A stretch of DNA of 64,000 nt from Castor canadensis (lineage: Eukaryota; Chordata; Mammalia; Rodentia; Castoridae), in the NCBI RefSeq assembly GCF_047511655.1, contig NC_133390.1, forward strand, positions 134,469,583-134,533,582, written 5' to 3'. This document shows positions 13,801-25,727 of the stretch, piece by piece. The notes under the pieces were generated by a model. That model ran no database searches, had not been told where the DNA came from, and saw only the letters and a program-made list of their open reading frames with translations. The position numbers were made by a program, and so were the translations under genes. Every line of letters starts with the position of its first letter. The stretch's first letter is position 1.

Positions 13801-14584
13801 GCCCTGCTCTTAAAGTGGGTGGATTTACCCCCAAAGGCTGGTGGGAGAGGGGAGGAGGCCAGGAAGTGGGGCCATGGCAGTCTCATTCCTGAGCAGCAAA
13901 GTCTGGGTGCCCAGTGAGAGGTCTAGAAGCTTTTATGGACTAAGTGCAGGAAGGAGCATGTGAGACCAGCACCCATTGGGTTGTTCACCACCCAGCAGGA
14001 CCATCCAGCCAGGGGGCTGTGGAGAGCCAGGGGACAATGGCTAGACGACAATGCCATCTCCTCTCAGATCCTATCCTCTTCCTCAGAGAAAGCAGCCAGC
14101 TCAGCCCTAGGTTTTATGTCTATGTTATAAAGATACTCTAAGGCTACAAATTCTCTCAGCCAGAAGTGACTCTCCCTGATCAGGCCTTATTCACAGATGA
14201 GAAATTGAGGACTGAGGAGAGGAACTGGCTTCTGGGGCTGCTCTCTGGCCCTGGATGTGCCTCTCTGAGGCCCTTGTCCTCTGACACATCTGCCCATCAG
14301 GCACTTGCAGTTCAGCCCTGCTCCCCTGAATTGAGTCATGGCTTCTTCCTTCTTCCACCTTCACCCAAGTCTCAGCCTGGGCGCCTTCCCTGTGGGTCAC
14401 CAGGAAAACCATCTGGATTGACCTGTTTCCCTTGAAGTGACCCAAAGACCCAGTGAGCTCAGTGCTGCATTCCACCTCAAGCTCTGTGCAGGTTGGAAGC
14501 TCCTGTAAATTTAATTTAAGTTTAAGCTTGTGTCTGAATCTACTTCCTCTAAGAAGCAGGCCCCAGGTGAAATTAGACATGGCT
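10831..14584. other. Intergenic, no gene seen
   Basis: G/C-moderate unique sequence. At about 12685-12800 there is a weak match to the widespread 'ctactgtgtgccaggcactg...ccttcatggactcttta' ancient repeat. Many overlapping open frames up to about 130 codons are present on both strands, but none shows a protein family or consistent coding bias. Undetected non-coding transcripts cannot be excluded. Confidence 0.45.
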
Positions 14585-14720
14585 ATGTATCATATAGTAT
14601 CCCTCACTCTAAGTTCATATGTTGAAGTGCTAACTACTAGTGCCTAAGATTGTCATCATATTTAGAGAGAGAGCCTTTAAAGAGATAAGTAAGTTAAAAT
14701 GAGTTCATTAGGATGGATCC

Positions 14721-15075
14721 TGTGTTAGTCAGTTTTCTGTTATGTTAACAAATTCTTGAAATAAATCATCTTAATAAAAGGAAAAGTTTATTTTGGCTCA
14801 CAGTTCCAGAAACTTCTAACTGATTGGTCCCACTGCTTTGACCTATGGCAGTACAGTGCACAGTGGAGGAAGTACTGACCTCATGGCAGAGAAGCAAAAT
14901 CAAGAAAGAAGACACCAGAGTCCCACAATCTCCACCCAATGGCACACCCCCAGTGACTTAAGGCCTTCCACTAGGCCCCACCTTTTAAAGTTTCTACCAT
15001 CTCTCAATAGTACCACATTGGGAACCAAGACTTTAACACATGGATCTTTGGGGGATATTCCAGATCCACACAGCA
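14721..15075 (-). mobile_element. MaLR LTR inserted in MLT1
   Basis: A complete 355-bp LTR in reverse orientation: it starts tgtgttagtcagttttctgt and ends cacacagca on the + strand (TG...CA). Inside are 'tttattttggctcacagttcc', 'ctaggccccaccttttaaagtttc' and 'acacatggatctttggggg', all typical of MST/THE-like MaLR LTRs. The flanks GATCC (14716-14720) and GACCC (15076-15080) form a 5-bp target-site duplication with one later change, as expected for ERVL-type integration. Confidence 0.85.
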
Positions 15076-15114
15076 GACCCTAATTCAATATGACGAATGT
15101 CCTTATAAGAGAGA

Positions 15115-15425
15115 AATCCCTTTAAACATTGACTTTGGAATTAATAATGAAAGACAGGACTGTAAAATAGGTTCAGTGTGTGTGGGAATACTGGTGGGAG
15201 GGTGGAAGGAGGAGATAAAGGTGAAGGAAAATGGTTAATGGGATTCATATACATATAGGAAATAGAATGATGAAACCTCTTGCAATAACTTTAAGTGGGA
15301 CAGGGAGGGAGCGTTGAGGAGGTGAGGGGGCAATCTAACCAATGTACAATGTGAGGCTATTTGGAATTGTCACAACAAATCCCCCCTGTACAATAAATAT
15401 TTGCTAATAAAAATGGAAAAAAATG
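15115..15425 (+). mobile_element. L1 3'-UTR-like fragment inserted in MLT1
   Basis: This interrupts the MLT1 LTR between its 'cttataagagag' and 'gatacagagacag' segments. It ends 'cccccctgtacaataaatatttgctaataaaaatgg', an L1-type 3' end with polyadenylation signal and A-rich tail. Its body ('ggaaatagaatgatgaaacctcttgc...') is related to the fragment at 41830-42098, so both are probably the same lineage-specific L1 3' UTR. The L1 assignment is from the 3' end only. Confidence 0.6.
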
Positions 15426-15612
15426 AAAGGGAGCATTTGGATACAGAGACAGACACACATAGAGGGAAGACAACATGAAGGACCCTAGGAAGAAAATGAC
15501 CATCTATTTGCCAAGGAGAGAAGACACACCCTACCTTCACCCATCAGAAGAGCCAACCTTACCACACCTGGATCTCAGACTTTAACCCCAAAGCTGAGAG
15601 ACAATAAATGTC

Positions 15613-18430
15613 CAGCCTGTGGTCCTGTGCTATGGAGGCCCTAGCAAACTCAGGCAGACACACAAGAGACTTACTGGGGGGAACATCTGTGAAGAATAAA
15701 AAGGAGGAAGCACAAGAGGTTGGGAGTGGGTTCAGACCCTGTGGAGGAGCAGGGAGGGAGAGGGCTGGGCAGGAAGAGGCTCAGAACATCTCAGCCAGGA
15801 AGATCTGGAGCCTCAAGACCACAACAGAAGCGAGCTGAGTAGGGGCTCTGTCAGCTCAGTCCCTAGCTAAGAGAAGCTCCCTGGGCAACATAGCCTTGGC
15901 TCTGACTTGGTGGTGAGTCCAGAGTGGCAGTCTCTGAGCCTGCAGTCAGCCTTGCTGCCTGCAGTGGGAGATAGGAATCCATTGCACAGCTTCCTTCTGC
16001 AATCCTGGTACAAGGAGGCATCCAGTACCTGCTGGCACAGGGCAAACAGTGGCACCTGGTTCAGATGCACCTCTCCTATCAGACTGTTGTTTTGCCTTTG
16101 TATGTGGAAGCCTGACAGCCTTGTGAATCATTTTTGACACCTGCACCTCATTAGGAATGACCTATTCAGAAGGGGACATAGCCACATCAGGTTTGATGAA
16201 TCTTCCTCCAGCCTCTGGTTTCCTCCTTTCTCACATGACAGCCCAACACATGTCCCATGAGTCTCTATGGTGCCTGGAGATCCCTGGGCTGTCCTTGCCT
16301 TCCAGTCACTCAGGGTATCTCCCTAGTGGGTGTTTGTGGGCTGTAAGTGAAGGGACAGTCCAGCACGTCTATGGCGAAGATGGGGAAAGCATGGTTCCTC
16401 CATTTCTTCTTTGGGACATCTGCGAATTTGCAGAAGCCCCTGAGTGCACACACACACTTCCCTGAGGATTAGGCCTGAGGCTCCTCAAAGTCTCAGCCTA
16501 AGAGGACATGAAGCCCTATTTCCAGAGACCATGCTTGTTTGTTTTTTGTTTTTCCAGCTACTATTGTTTTCCTTGCTCCTGAAGACTGACAGTCCTACAA
16601 ATGGCATCCTCGTTAGCAGTGTTACCAGAAAGCTGGTCCCCTGGCCTCAATGCCAATTTACAACGTACAAATAACAAGAACAGGGTTTTGAGGAAAAGGA
16701 AATAAGGTTTATTTTTTGTCAGACAAAGAGAATAGGGAGAGTCTATCTCTCAAAGCTTTGTCATCTACTTCTGAGAGAAAATGTCCACTTTTTAAAGGCA
16801 AGCTCAAGGAGTTCAGCTTGACTACGTGAGGAAATGCATGTCCACAATAGCTGCTGATCTTGGTCTTTCTCCTGGTGTCTGGCACCACATGTCCAAAGCT
16901 GCATATCATGGCTGACAGATTACCTCTCTGGTGGTCAGAAAGATAAGGGATAGAATAGTATCTGGTTTAATTGGTAAAGTGTTAACTTTGGACTCTCCAG
17001 CATGTAGACAAGAAGGGAAAGAATGTCAGTGTAATTAACAGAGTAAACTGGCCAGCATGCAAGCTGGTTAGAACCAAAAGTTTTTCCCTTTCATGGTCCT
17101 GGTTATAGCAGGGTCATCCTCAGTGGAAACACATGGCCTCTCTTCTTAGGCCCATGGTGTGACATTGACTTCAGTCTGACTGCCTGCTCAGTGTGGCCTT
17201 GCAGGAGCCCAGGTACAACCTGGGGAGATCTGAGGGAACCCCATTCTCCTACTCCCCAGCCTCCCTTAAGCCTTCTATGTGCCAGAACATGCATGTGCTT
17301 TATGACTGGAGTGCTCCCAGTGCATGGCAGGGCCATCAGCTCATGACAGCGAACAGGAGTTTGTGGAGTTGGAGGTGGAGCACACTGGGCAGAGAGAGAG
17401 GCTGTCTGGCTTCCCAGGACTTCCATCCTCCCTCCTCCACCGTCCTCTGTCACAAGTCTGTGCTGGGGTAAGGGGTGAATGACAGCAGGATAGAGGATCT
17501 GTAGGAAGTCAGAGACCTTTCCTTTAAGCTAAAGGGAAGAAGGGCTCAGAGTAGGGTTGGGCACAGATGCTGCGGCCTGTCCGGCTCTAAGCATTCCTGT
17601 TCAGTTGTTTATTTTTTGGAATTACATTGAGAGTAAATGAATTTGTTTTGAGTCTGGCAGCTCTCATCTGGTGGGTCATTTTTCTCTGATTACCCCAAGG
17701 GCCCATGCTGGGCTTCGGTGGGAGGCCAAAGTCTTGTATTTATACTAAGCTTCCCCAGGAACTGTCCTAAAATCTGGGATACTAGTGGGTGGTCCTTATC
17801 ACATGGAATCATGGGGGTAACAAGTATCTGGGTCCATCTGGAAACCTAGGTGTGAACTTAGGGCACCAAACTTATGTGAGTGCCAGCAGCCTGAGAAAGA
17901 GATGAGGTGATAGATGAGGGCAGAGGAGCACTTTTCAGGTTGAAGCTAGAATCCAGGAGAACTTTGAGTTCATTTACCAGAGAGATGTTTTCATTCTATC
18001 TTTATTATTTGTATTTGAATTACCTCCCAGGGAGACAGGCTCTCTGCCGCTCCCACAGTTCCTTATCAACTCCCTATTGTCTCCCATCAGCTGATGGTGC
18101 TTGTCTGGCTCCAAGGCTGACACTGGGATCCACTCCACCCATTCCACTCTTGCATTCTGGATCATCTCAGGCCCAGGTCCTGAGGCACACGCAGGCACAT
18201 TCTAGGAGTAATAATTCCTGTGTCAAAACCAGAGGCTATGCATGAAAGGGAAACTCAGAGGTGGAACATACTAGAGAGGGTTGGGGATTGTGGCAAGGTT
18301 AATGGGAAAAAACCAAGCTCACATCTGAGGAAAACATCCAAAATTTAAAAAATAGTATTTCAGTGGTTCCTCTATGAGAAGCAAATAAGACCTGTTTTTA
18401 GCTGAATGTGGTTAAAGGGTGCCTCATCTT
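15613..18430. other. Intergenic, no gene seen
   Basis: Unique sequence on inspection. Short frames such as those at 17103-17453 on the minus strand lack any recognisable domain. Confidence 0.45.
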
Positions 18431-18434
18431 GGTC

Positions 18435-18595
18435 AAGTTCTCCTCTTCTTTCTTCTCCTCTTTCCTCCTCCTCCTCCTCTTCCTCTTCCCTTCCTCCTCT
18501 TCCTCTTCCCTTCCTCCTCTTCCTCTTCCCTTCCTCCTCTTCCTCTTCCCTTCCTCCTTCTCTTCTCTCCTCCTTTTCTCTCCTCCTCTTTCTTC
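18435..18595. repeat. Polypyrimidine minisatellite, 20-bp unit
   Basis: About 160 bp of almost pure C/T on the + strand. Its core (about 18478-18560) is a 20-bp unit, tcctcttcccttcctcctct, repeated four times nearly perfectly. Overlapping Ser/Leu/Pro-rich frames on + and Arg/Glu-rich frames on - are by-products. Such mirror-like homopurine/homopyrimidine tracts can form triplex DNA. Confidence 0.95.
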
Positions 18596-18669
18596 TGTGC
18601 TAGGATGAATCCAAGGCCCCATATACACTAGATAAGTGCTATACCACTGAGCTACACTACCAGCCTAAG
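18590..18669 (-). repeat. ID-like (tRNA-derived) SINE
   Basis: In reverse orientation it has 'gtagctcagtggtatagcacttatc' (A-box region) and 'ggatgaatcc' in place of the B-box. It abuts the polypyrimidine tract, which would be its A/G-rich 3' tail on the minus strand. Confidence 0.75.
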
Positions 18670-20004
18670 GTGAATCTTAAAACAGAAGTGTATAGTTGGC
18701 ATGATAGAATCTCCTTGATTATTTTCTTCCTTGAAACCTCTGTCTTCTTGCTATGGTATCACCTAGAAGGTCTTGGAAACAAAAAGAACAGGTAAAATTC
18801 CAGCAGCTGGGCATCTTCTGTTCATCAGTTCCCATCTTCTCCTTAGTGTGGAGGTTCTGCATGGGGTAGTGGCCATTTGGCCTAACTCAGTGGGAAGCCC
18901 AGGCACCACTTGTGTTACATGCAGGGAAGTGACCAAGGATGGAGACTTGCTGAGCATCTGAGCTCTGTGTAGAGATCCCGATTCCCTGTGACTTTGTGGC
19001 ACAGAACTGCCAGCCACCCTGGCTCCTGGGGCAGCACTGACACACCAGAGAGCAATGAACTTTCACTGTGTATGAGCCACGGCACTTTGAAGTCTTTGTT
19101 AAAGCAGTGGTAGCTTCTTCTCAAATTTGTATAGAACACAACATGAATGACTTGGTATGTTAGGAAGATTGGTTTGGCAGGGCAGTGAATACTGATTTGG
19201 AAGAGAGGCAAGTAACAGTTGGCAGAAACACTCTTCCCCTGTCTCACTGTGACTTTCTGTTTTCTTATCCAAGTGTCTTGTGACTTGACATTAGACTACC
19301 ATTGTCCTATTTCTCATGTTCGAGAGAAGTTGGATATTCAGATCCATATCGTAGAACCAGGAGACAGGCCCTGGCAGAAAACAACCATGCTATTTTTGAG
19401 TATTGGCTTATGATCTCTGTAATTATAGCTAGTTGGCTTTAGCTTTCCTAAGACCATTTCATCCTTCATCCATCAGGGATGAGATGGCCACTAATTGAGC
19501 CCTGATGGTTTGCAATTTAGCCTTGTGCTCCTTCCAGCCAGTGGCTTTCTCAGAGGAGTTTCCCAAGGCTTTGGGGCAGATTATCTATCTGTCTACATAC
19601 AGAACAACTAAATGGTTTACTCTAGTGAGGCAAAGAAAAAGGAGGCCCAGCCCTGTACCATGCCATAAAACCAAACTTGCACAGGCCAAAAGACCTCCCC
19701 CTATAGTTGGGGTCAGTTGCTTCACTGAAAACCCACACCTGCTCTATATCTGGGGTTATTGTAGCAGCCCTTCCTTTGCCACACTTGTTAGTATAAAGTT
19801 AAAATGGGGTGACTTTTGATAAAGCACCCATACAGGTGGGCAGGACACATGAGAGTAGCATCCAGGTGACAGTTGCCCACTGTGTTGTGTCTTTACAGCA
19901 AGTGTGTGCAGGATCTCAATGCATGCCCAGTCTTCTGGGTCCCTTGTCCTCTTCCTCTGCTCTTTTTTCTCAGGAAGTATGAAATAGACAAGCACACGAC
20001 AGAA
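18670..20004. other. Intergenic, no gene seen
   Basis: Unique sequence with no recognised repeat or exon. Confidence 0.45.
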
Positions 20005-20150
20005 AGAATGTGGTTTTTGGTGTTGTAAAAGTTGGAGGTCAATTCTTTACCAGCAGGGGAACCCAAATAAGATCCCCCACTTTTCTGAAGCTCAGGGGTG
20101 CTCATCTTTTAAATGGGCACAGTAGTAACTGCTTTGCAGGTAATTGAAGA
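20005..20150 (+). repeat. MIR element
   Basis: It follows MIR order: 'tttttggtgttgtaaaagttggaggtcaattc' (5' part), then 'ttttctgaagctcaggggtgctcatcttttaaatgggcacagtagtaactgc' (3' part). Confidence 0.65.
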
Positions 20151-22404
20151 ATCGGGACAAGTTATAAAGATGATGGAATCAGGGCTAGGTACTTGCATGT
20201 AAAGAAGACTTAGAAATATTATTCTACCTATTCTTGCCAAAGGAGAAGGAGGGGCATGTAGGATCCCAGTGTGGGGAAAGCCCAGAGAAGCTCTGAGTAA
20301 CATTTGACTTTGGCAGTGCAGAGAGCAAGGCTGTGGTAGCTATTTTCTAAAACTGGCCCCAGCAATGTTTCCGGTCCCATAGCTCTTCTCCAACATTACC
20401 ATCCCCCATCATAAGCCAAAGTCTCTGTCCTTCCCTTCATAATCTAAGACACCTCTATGCCCATATCCAGTGGATAAAATGAGGTGGACACTGCAGAATG
20501 ACTTCTAAGGCAAAGTCAGAAGAGGACATGAAATTTCTTCATATTCTTTTGGGGGATGCGCCTTGGTGACAGTTCTGAAATGCTTTAACTATACAGAAGG
20601 ATGTGTCAAATATTGAGTCATTTTATATAAGGACTTGAGCAGACTGGATTTTGGTATTTGAGGAGTGCTAAAACCCATCCCCTGTGGATACCAAGAACAG
20701 CTGTCCTCTGTCAGAAGTCATGGATTCAACCTGTGGTAAGGTCAAGCTGTTGTGTCCTTCGGAGCCATCCATGTGGCCATACCATCCTAGTTGCTCAAGC
20801 CACTGCTATTCTGAGTTCCTAAGTGCTCCCTCCTTCCTGGTCTCTCTACTGGGACCTTTGGCCCCAAGAGTTTCCTATAATCCAGCCAGGACAAGCGCCT
20901 GATCCATCAGGGCTCAGTGCTTACTCTGGCCTCTGCTCTTAGGGGTGGTGTTCATGCCCAAGGGGTGGTCAGAATTTTTATATTCAAGGCTATGTCCTTG
21001 GAATCCCAGACTCCATAACAGAAATGCCCTTGAACTCTGTATGACCCACACATCCCAGCTGGAGCTACCAAAGTGTTTCTACCCACTGTGCCCTGCAAAG
21101 GCCTGACCCCAAGTCTTCATTCATGGCCTCAGCAATTTCCCCAGGGTCATCATTAAAATAATGTCCCTAATCTTCAAATGCCATCAGGGAATAGCATTAC
21201 AGGCACCTCACCAAGGGCAAAAAAATAAAAGAAAAATGCCTGGAGAGAAATGACTGAGAACTGAAGGTTGTGGGCACCTGTATTCTGGGCCCCTAAGTTC
21301 AGTGTACACCTTCAGGGCAGGTATCCTCCAACAGGCAGGAGTAGAACAAGATCACGGATCGAGGGCCAAGTTCATGCATCGCACATGCCAGGATGCTTAG
21401 CACAGAAGGGCAGCCAGGACCTGCACTGGTGGAGACAGGAGGGCTACACCCCACGGGAAGTGTGAGAATGTGAACAGAGATCGACTTCTTCATAGTTGTT
21501 ATGGGCAGAGGCTCATCTGGCCCAACCCCTTTATTTTCCAAATGGTGAGAACCTGGAGGTGAAATCTCCAGTTCAACGTAACCCAGTCTCCAAGTCTGGC
21601 TCCAAGTGAGACTGCTTCAAGCCAAGCACACCTTATCCTGCATGGCAAAAGTGACCCATACAGTCTGGGCAAAGGCTATGGGAACCAGAGCCCAAGTCCT
21701 GGTCATTGGTCATGGGGCCAGGAAGTGAGACTACACAAGTGACAGCAGTCTAGCTAGGAATGGGTCTGTCTCATTGGGGCACCTCTGAGGTATGTTTCAC
21801 ACCAGGCCCAGAAGTGCTGGGAGGATGGAATTGGCTCCTTCCCTGCCCTACATCCCTGCCTCCTTGAGTTCCTTAACTGGGGACCTGGACCCAAGGCCCT
21901 TTCTGAAAGGGTGGATGGAACCTACTCCTGAAGCCAGCTGAGAGCCACATGGCTGGAGACAGTGTGGCCCCCAAGCTTTCCTGGTGTCCTCTGTATGTTA
22001 CTTGGCCAGTGCCGCAGTGCTGGGATTTGAAGCCGATCCTTGGGCTGTGGAGCCCACACTGCTGACCACCCTGCTGTGCTGCCCTCAGAGGATAAAATGT
22101 GTGGGTTTGGGGAAGTGGGTAAAGGCAATGCACACACAGAAAAATTGTCCCCGGAATGCATATGTGCCTGAGTAGAGAAAGCTGCTTAATGCCTATATCC
22201 AGATGCTAGCACAAAGGGACATGACAGTCACTAAGATGTGGAGCTGGCTTTGGGGAGCAGGCATGTGTTTTATCACTCGGTAGCACCCCGTGCATGCCTG
22301 GATGATCCAGCAATCCAAGGATTCAGGAAATGATGGAAGCTGGTTGTGTAAGAAACTCCTTTCTTCTTTGAGTTCAGCCTCATGTTTTTTTGCCCATGCA
22401 AAAG
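20151..22404. other. Intergenic, no gene seen
   Basis: Unique sequence. No family features were found in any frame. Confidence 0.45.
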
Positions 22405-22530
22405 CATTAAACTGGGAATCAGGAGACTTAAACGTCCCAACCTATCAATTTGCTGTGTGACTCTGAGTAGCTTGATTGACCTCTCTGAGCCTTCATTTTC
22501 TTGTAAATTGCATGCGTAATATTACCCTGA
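22405..22530 (+). repeat. MIR element
   Basis: Good core match: 'ctgggaatcaggagactta', 'tttgctgtgtgactctgagtagc', 'gacctctctgagccttcattttcttgtaaa'. Confidence 0.85.
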
Positions 22531-25284
22531 AGTATAGTCACAGGTCAGAGGAACTATAGCTGTTTATTGGAGGAGGCCATCTCTCAGATTTAGAGCTGCA
22601 GTGTTTACATGCAGGAATATGGTGGCCCTGCCCTCATGATCCCATAGTCAAAGTAACACCTCAGGGGACTCACACTCAGATCTTTCTCTCAGTTTGGGTT
22701 TTTGCTGTTTAATCTGGGGAAAACTTTTGGAAAGGTGACTACAGATAATCACTGCCGCATGACTGGAAAGTCACAGCCATTTTACAAGAAAATTAATTTC
22801 CAGTGAGATTAATGTAAGTAATCAAACAACTTATTGGAGAAGAATCTGTTGGTTTGGGTGGCTTTTTATTTTCATTTTGAAAATAAAATTTCAGGAGTAG
22901 AGCTAAATTGATGTTTCCATTGCATTGTTATTTTTTGCATTCAGGACAATGGTCCCAGTGTAACACTACAGATATGCAGCAACAAGTTGGAGGATAAAAC
23001 TTCAAAAGTAGTAAGAAAACCTAAAGGTCTAGACCAGTGTTTCCTGGATTTCAAACCCAGATGCAAATCCTTGGGGATGATCAAGTGTTGCAAGAGTGGA
23101 GGAGAAATAGAGTTCTTGGCCTGAAAATTGGATTACCAGCTTGGGTCAGCAGCCGCCTTGGAGCTATCGGTCAGCACTGGGATGGGTCATTGCTGAAGGA
23201 AGGCGGCAGCCAGGGGGAAAGGACAAGGGGCAGTTCTGATAAAAGAAGCATCAGGGGATGGTTCCCTGTCCTTGGCTGGGGAACTGTCCCTAGAGCAGAC
23301 TTCTGTGCTACAGATGCCAGAGAGATGATGTGAGCCACAGCCACCTGCTTGCCTACTGAGAGCAAGAGGAGGTGCTGGCTTGGAGAGGCTCCTGGGTACA
23401 GAAGGAGAGGACAGCCTGGCACATGTTCCGGGAGAGCTGGGTCTAGGTCTCAGTTCTGCCACTCACTGGAAGTCCAGCTTTCTAACTAGCTCCTTGGTGA
23501 TGACACTACATCCAGGAGCCCCTCTGAGGAGTGCTGGCCTGGGTGGCACGAGCCCTGCCCCGCCCTACCTACAGTACATGTGACCTTGGAGAGCATCTCC
23601 ATCTTGCAGGTGTTAATCATACCCACCACTGGCCACCTGTGCAGCATCCTGTCCCCCACGCGCCCTCCTGGGTAGAAAGGACCCACAGGTATTTGCCCAC
23701 TCTTCTCTCTGCCTACATTCCTCCATCCTATCTGGAATGCTCCAGCTCTGTTTTCAAATCCTACCCAGGCCCTGGTTTCCCTGGACCAGCACACTGCCTG
23801 CCCCTCATCGTGGCCTCCCCGCCTGGGCCATTACCACATTGGCCACACCACGTCACATGGATGCTTCTCACACCTGTCTTACCTGAAACCTCATCCACGT
23901 CCCACTTATCTAGCAGAGCACCTGGTGCCTCATGAAGCACTAGGAGAGTAAATCAGGGACTTGTGTGTAGAGCCATCCTAGCACTCACTGTCATCTGCAG
24001 TGTCTCCACCATGCACAGCAAACAAGTTTTCCCAGGGTATTTCAGTGCTTAGGTCAAGGTTGTTTCAAATAACTTCTCTGATACTTAAAATTGGCCTCAC
24101 AGTTTTGCTTCTGTTACCACAGTCTTCAGGAGGACTTGCTTTGTATTGTATTCTTTGTGCTGTGGACAATGACATTGGTTTGAACCGATCACAGGAACAG
24201 ATGATTCTGGCTTGCCTTCCATATCTGGCTGAACCCCGTAGAGCATGTGCCATGCTTTGGGCTTGTCGCCTGCCCTGATCACATTCATCCAAGTTATGAA
24301 AATGAAGGGCAGAGACCATAGTTTTGTAACTAACAAAACTCTGTGTTCTCACAGCCCATCCAGACCTCAGGAAAGGGCCTGCTTTATACACAGCAGGTGG
24401 CCACAGAGTCTGAACTGGCCACAAACTAACTGTGGAAACTTGTGCTCGGTAAGGGAGAACACAGGGAAGAGGAAGTAGTTCCCACTGAATGCCCTGGCCA
24501 CCCCACCGAGTCTCTTCTCTACTCAGTCTACTTGCTGGGGCCAATTGGAGGAAAGTAGGAAAGCTGGAGTCCTGTGAATTCTTAAGACGCTTTGGGAAAG
24601 CAAGCAAAGAATTCAAGGTCAGAGGCATACAGGAAAAGAGCTTTCCTTGTATGGCCAAATACCTGCTCATGGCAGAGCAAAACTGCTGACTTTATAAGAG
24701 GTCTCTTTGTTCCTCCAGGGGCCCCCAGATGCACCAAGATGCAAATGCAAAGCTGGGATAAAATCCCCAAACTGCTCAGGTCCCCAGATCATGTGTGCAT
24801 CTCTCATAACAAAGGCCAAGTTCCTTCCAGTTTAAGAAAAAAAAAAAGGGGGTGGCGATCTATATTTATCATAGAAAGTTGGAAAAAACAGAAATATTTG
24901 GGACCAAAAAGTCATCTATGTGACCCCACCCAGAGATGCTCCCTGCTGGCAAATTCTTATTTTCCCCAAAGTTTTGACATAGTTGAGGTCACTCTGCAGA
25001 AGGTTCGGAAACTTGGGTTTCTCCTGCTTGAGTATTGAAGGATAAACATTGCCCCGGATGTACAGAAACTTTTTGCCAATACAATTCAACTTATGTGTAA
25101 TCCATCATCCTGTGAATACAGGGAAGTTTACTTACCATATTATTATTGTTGGATTAATGCAACACTATTTTTTTTCCAATAATGGTTGCATGATATTAAT
25201 AGAAAATGCTGGTTTCATAATTGAGATCATTCCCTCAGGATGGATTCCCTCAAAAGCAATTATTTGGAGAAAAACATAATGATT
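22531..25284. other. Intergenic, no gene seen
   Basis: Contains a possible short MIR remnant at about 23440-23520 ('tctaggtctcagttctgccactcactgg') and an A-run at about 24837-24848. A 201-codon open frame on the minus strand (24065-24670) has no recognisable domain and is treated as chance. Confidence 0.45.
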
Positions 25285-25362
25285 TTATGCATGTGTGCAC
25301 ACATGCACATGGCACACATGCACACATGCACACATGCTGTGTGCATGTGCATACATGTATGG
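25285..25362. repeat. CA/TG-rich imperfect palindromic tract
   Basis: A run of 'cacatgcacacatg' variants flips to 'tgtgtgcatgtgcat' at its right side, so the strand can fold on itself. Alternating purine/pyrimidine sequence of this kind can also form Z-DNA. Confidence 0.8.
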
Positions 25363-25654
25363 AAACCTTGGATTCTAGGTTACTTAACCTTTCTGGAGAT
25401 GATTTCTTTGCACTTGTGAAATGACCTTGACGTTTCCTGCAGGTGGAGCAGAGGAAGGATTGCTCACAAAGGTTTCTTGAGGCTGTTTCATGGCAGATTT
25501 TAATGATTCAGTTAAGTCTGAACCTATGCTCTTGGAGTGGTTCTGTGGATGATACTCTGTCTGAAGCATTCTTTCCTACAGACTCCAGTGGAATCTGTGT
25601 ATTAGAAATTCATGAAGTTTAATTTCTGTCTCATTTTTTTAGTTAGAAAACAGT

Positions 25655-25727
25655 GCAGCAGGGGCTGGGGTGCAGCCCAGTGGTAGGGTAAGTGCTTAGC
25701 ATGCATGAGGCCCTGGGTTCATTCTGT
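25655..25727 (+). repeat. ID-like SINE
   Basis: Shows 'ggggctggggtgcagcccagtggtagggtaagtgcttagcatgcatgaggccctgggttcat', the standard ID element with tRNA-type A and B boxes. No long A-tail remains. Confidence 0.9.

Larger units (their letters stand above)
14585..15612 (+). mobile_element. MLT1-type MaLR LTR, split by two later insertions
   Basis: The pieces 14585-14720, 15076-15114 and 15426-15612 join into one MLT1-like LTR. The first carries 'ttcatatgttgaagtgctaac'. The second carries 'gaccctaattcaatatgacgaatgtccttataagagag'. The third carries 'gatacagagacagacacacatagagggaagac', 'atctatttgccaaggagag' and 'gctgagagacaataaatg', the LTR's polyadenylation-signal end. The intervening blocks are younger elements listed separately. 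Confidence 0.8.

Noticed and set aside
18478-18560. CRISPR-like regular repeats
   Set aside because: The units are contiguous, without spacers, and the DNA is mammalian; the same holds for the 33-bp array at 56459-56590.
18398-18631. Arg/Glu-rich and Ser/Leu-rich frames
   Set aside because: Direct translations of the C/T minisatellite; low complexity only.
24065-24670. 201-codon open frame on the minus strand
   Set aside because: No recognisable domain, signal or repeat protein, and an overlapping open frame on the + strand. The length is within chance for 64 kb.
25655-25727. tRNA gene
   Set aside because: The A/B-box-like text belongs to an ID SINE; there is no cloverleaf with anticodon stem. 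The same applies to the other ID copies.
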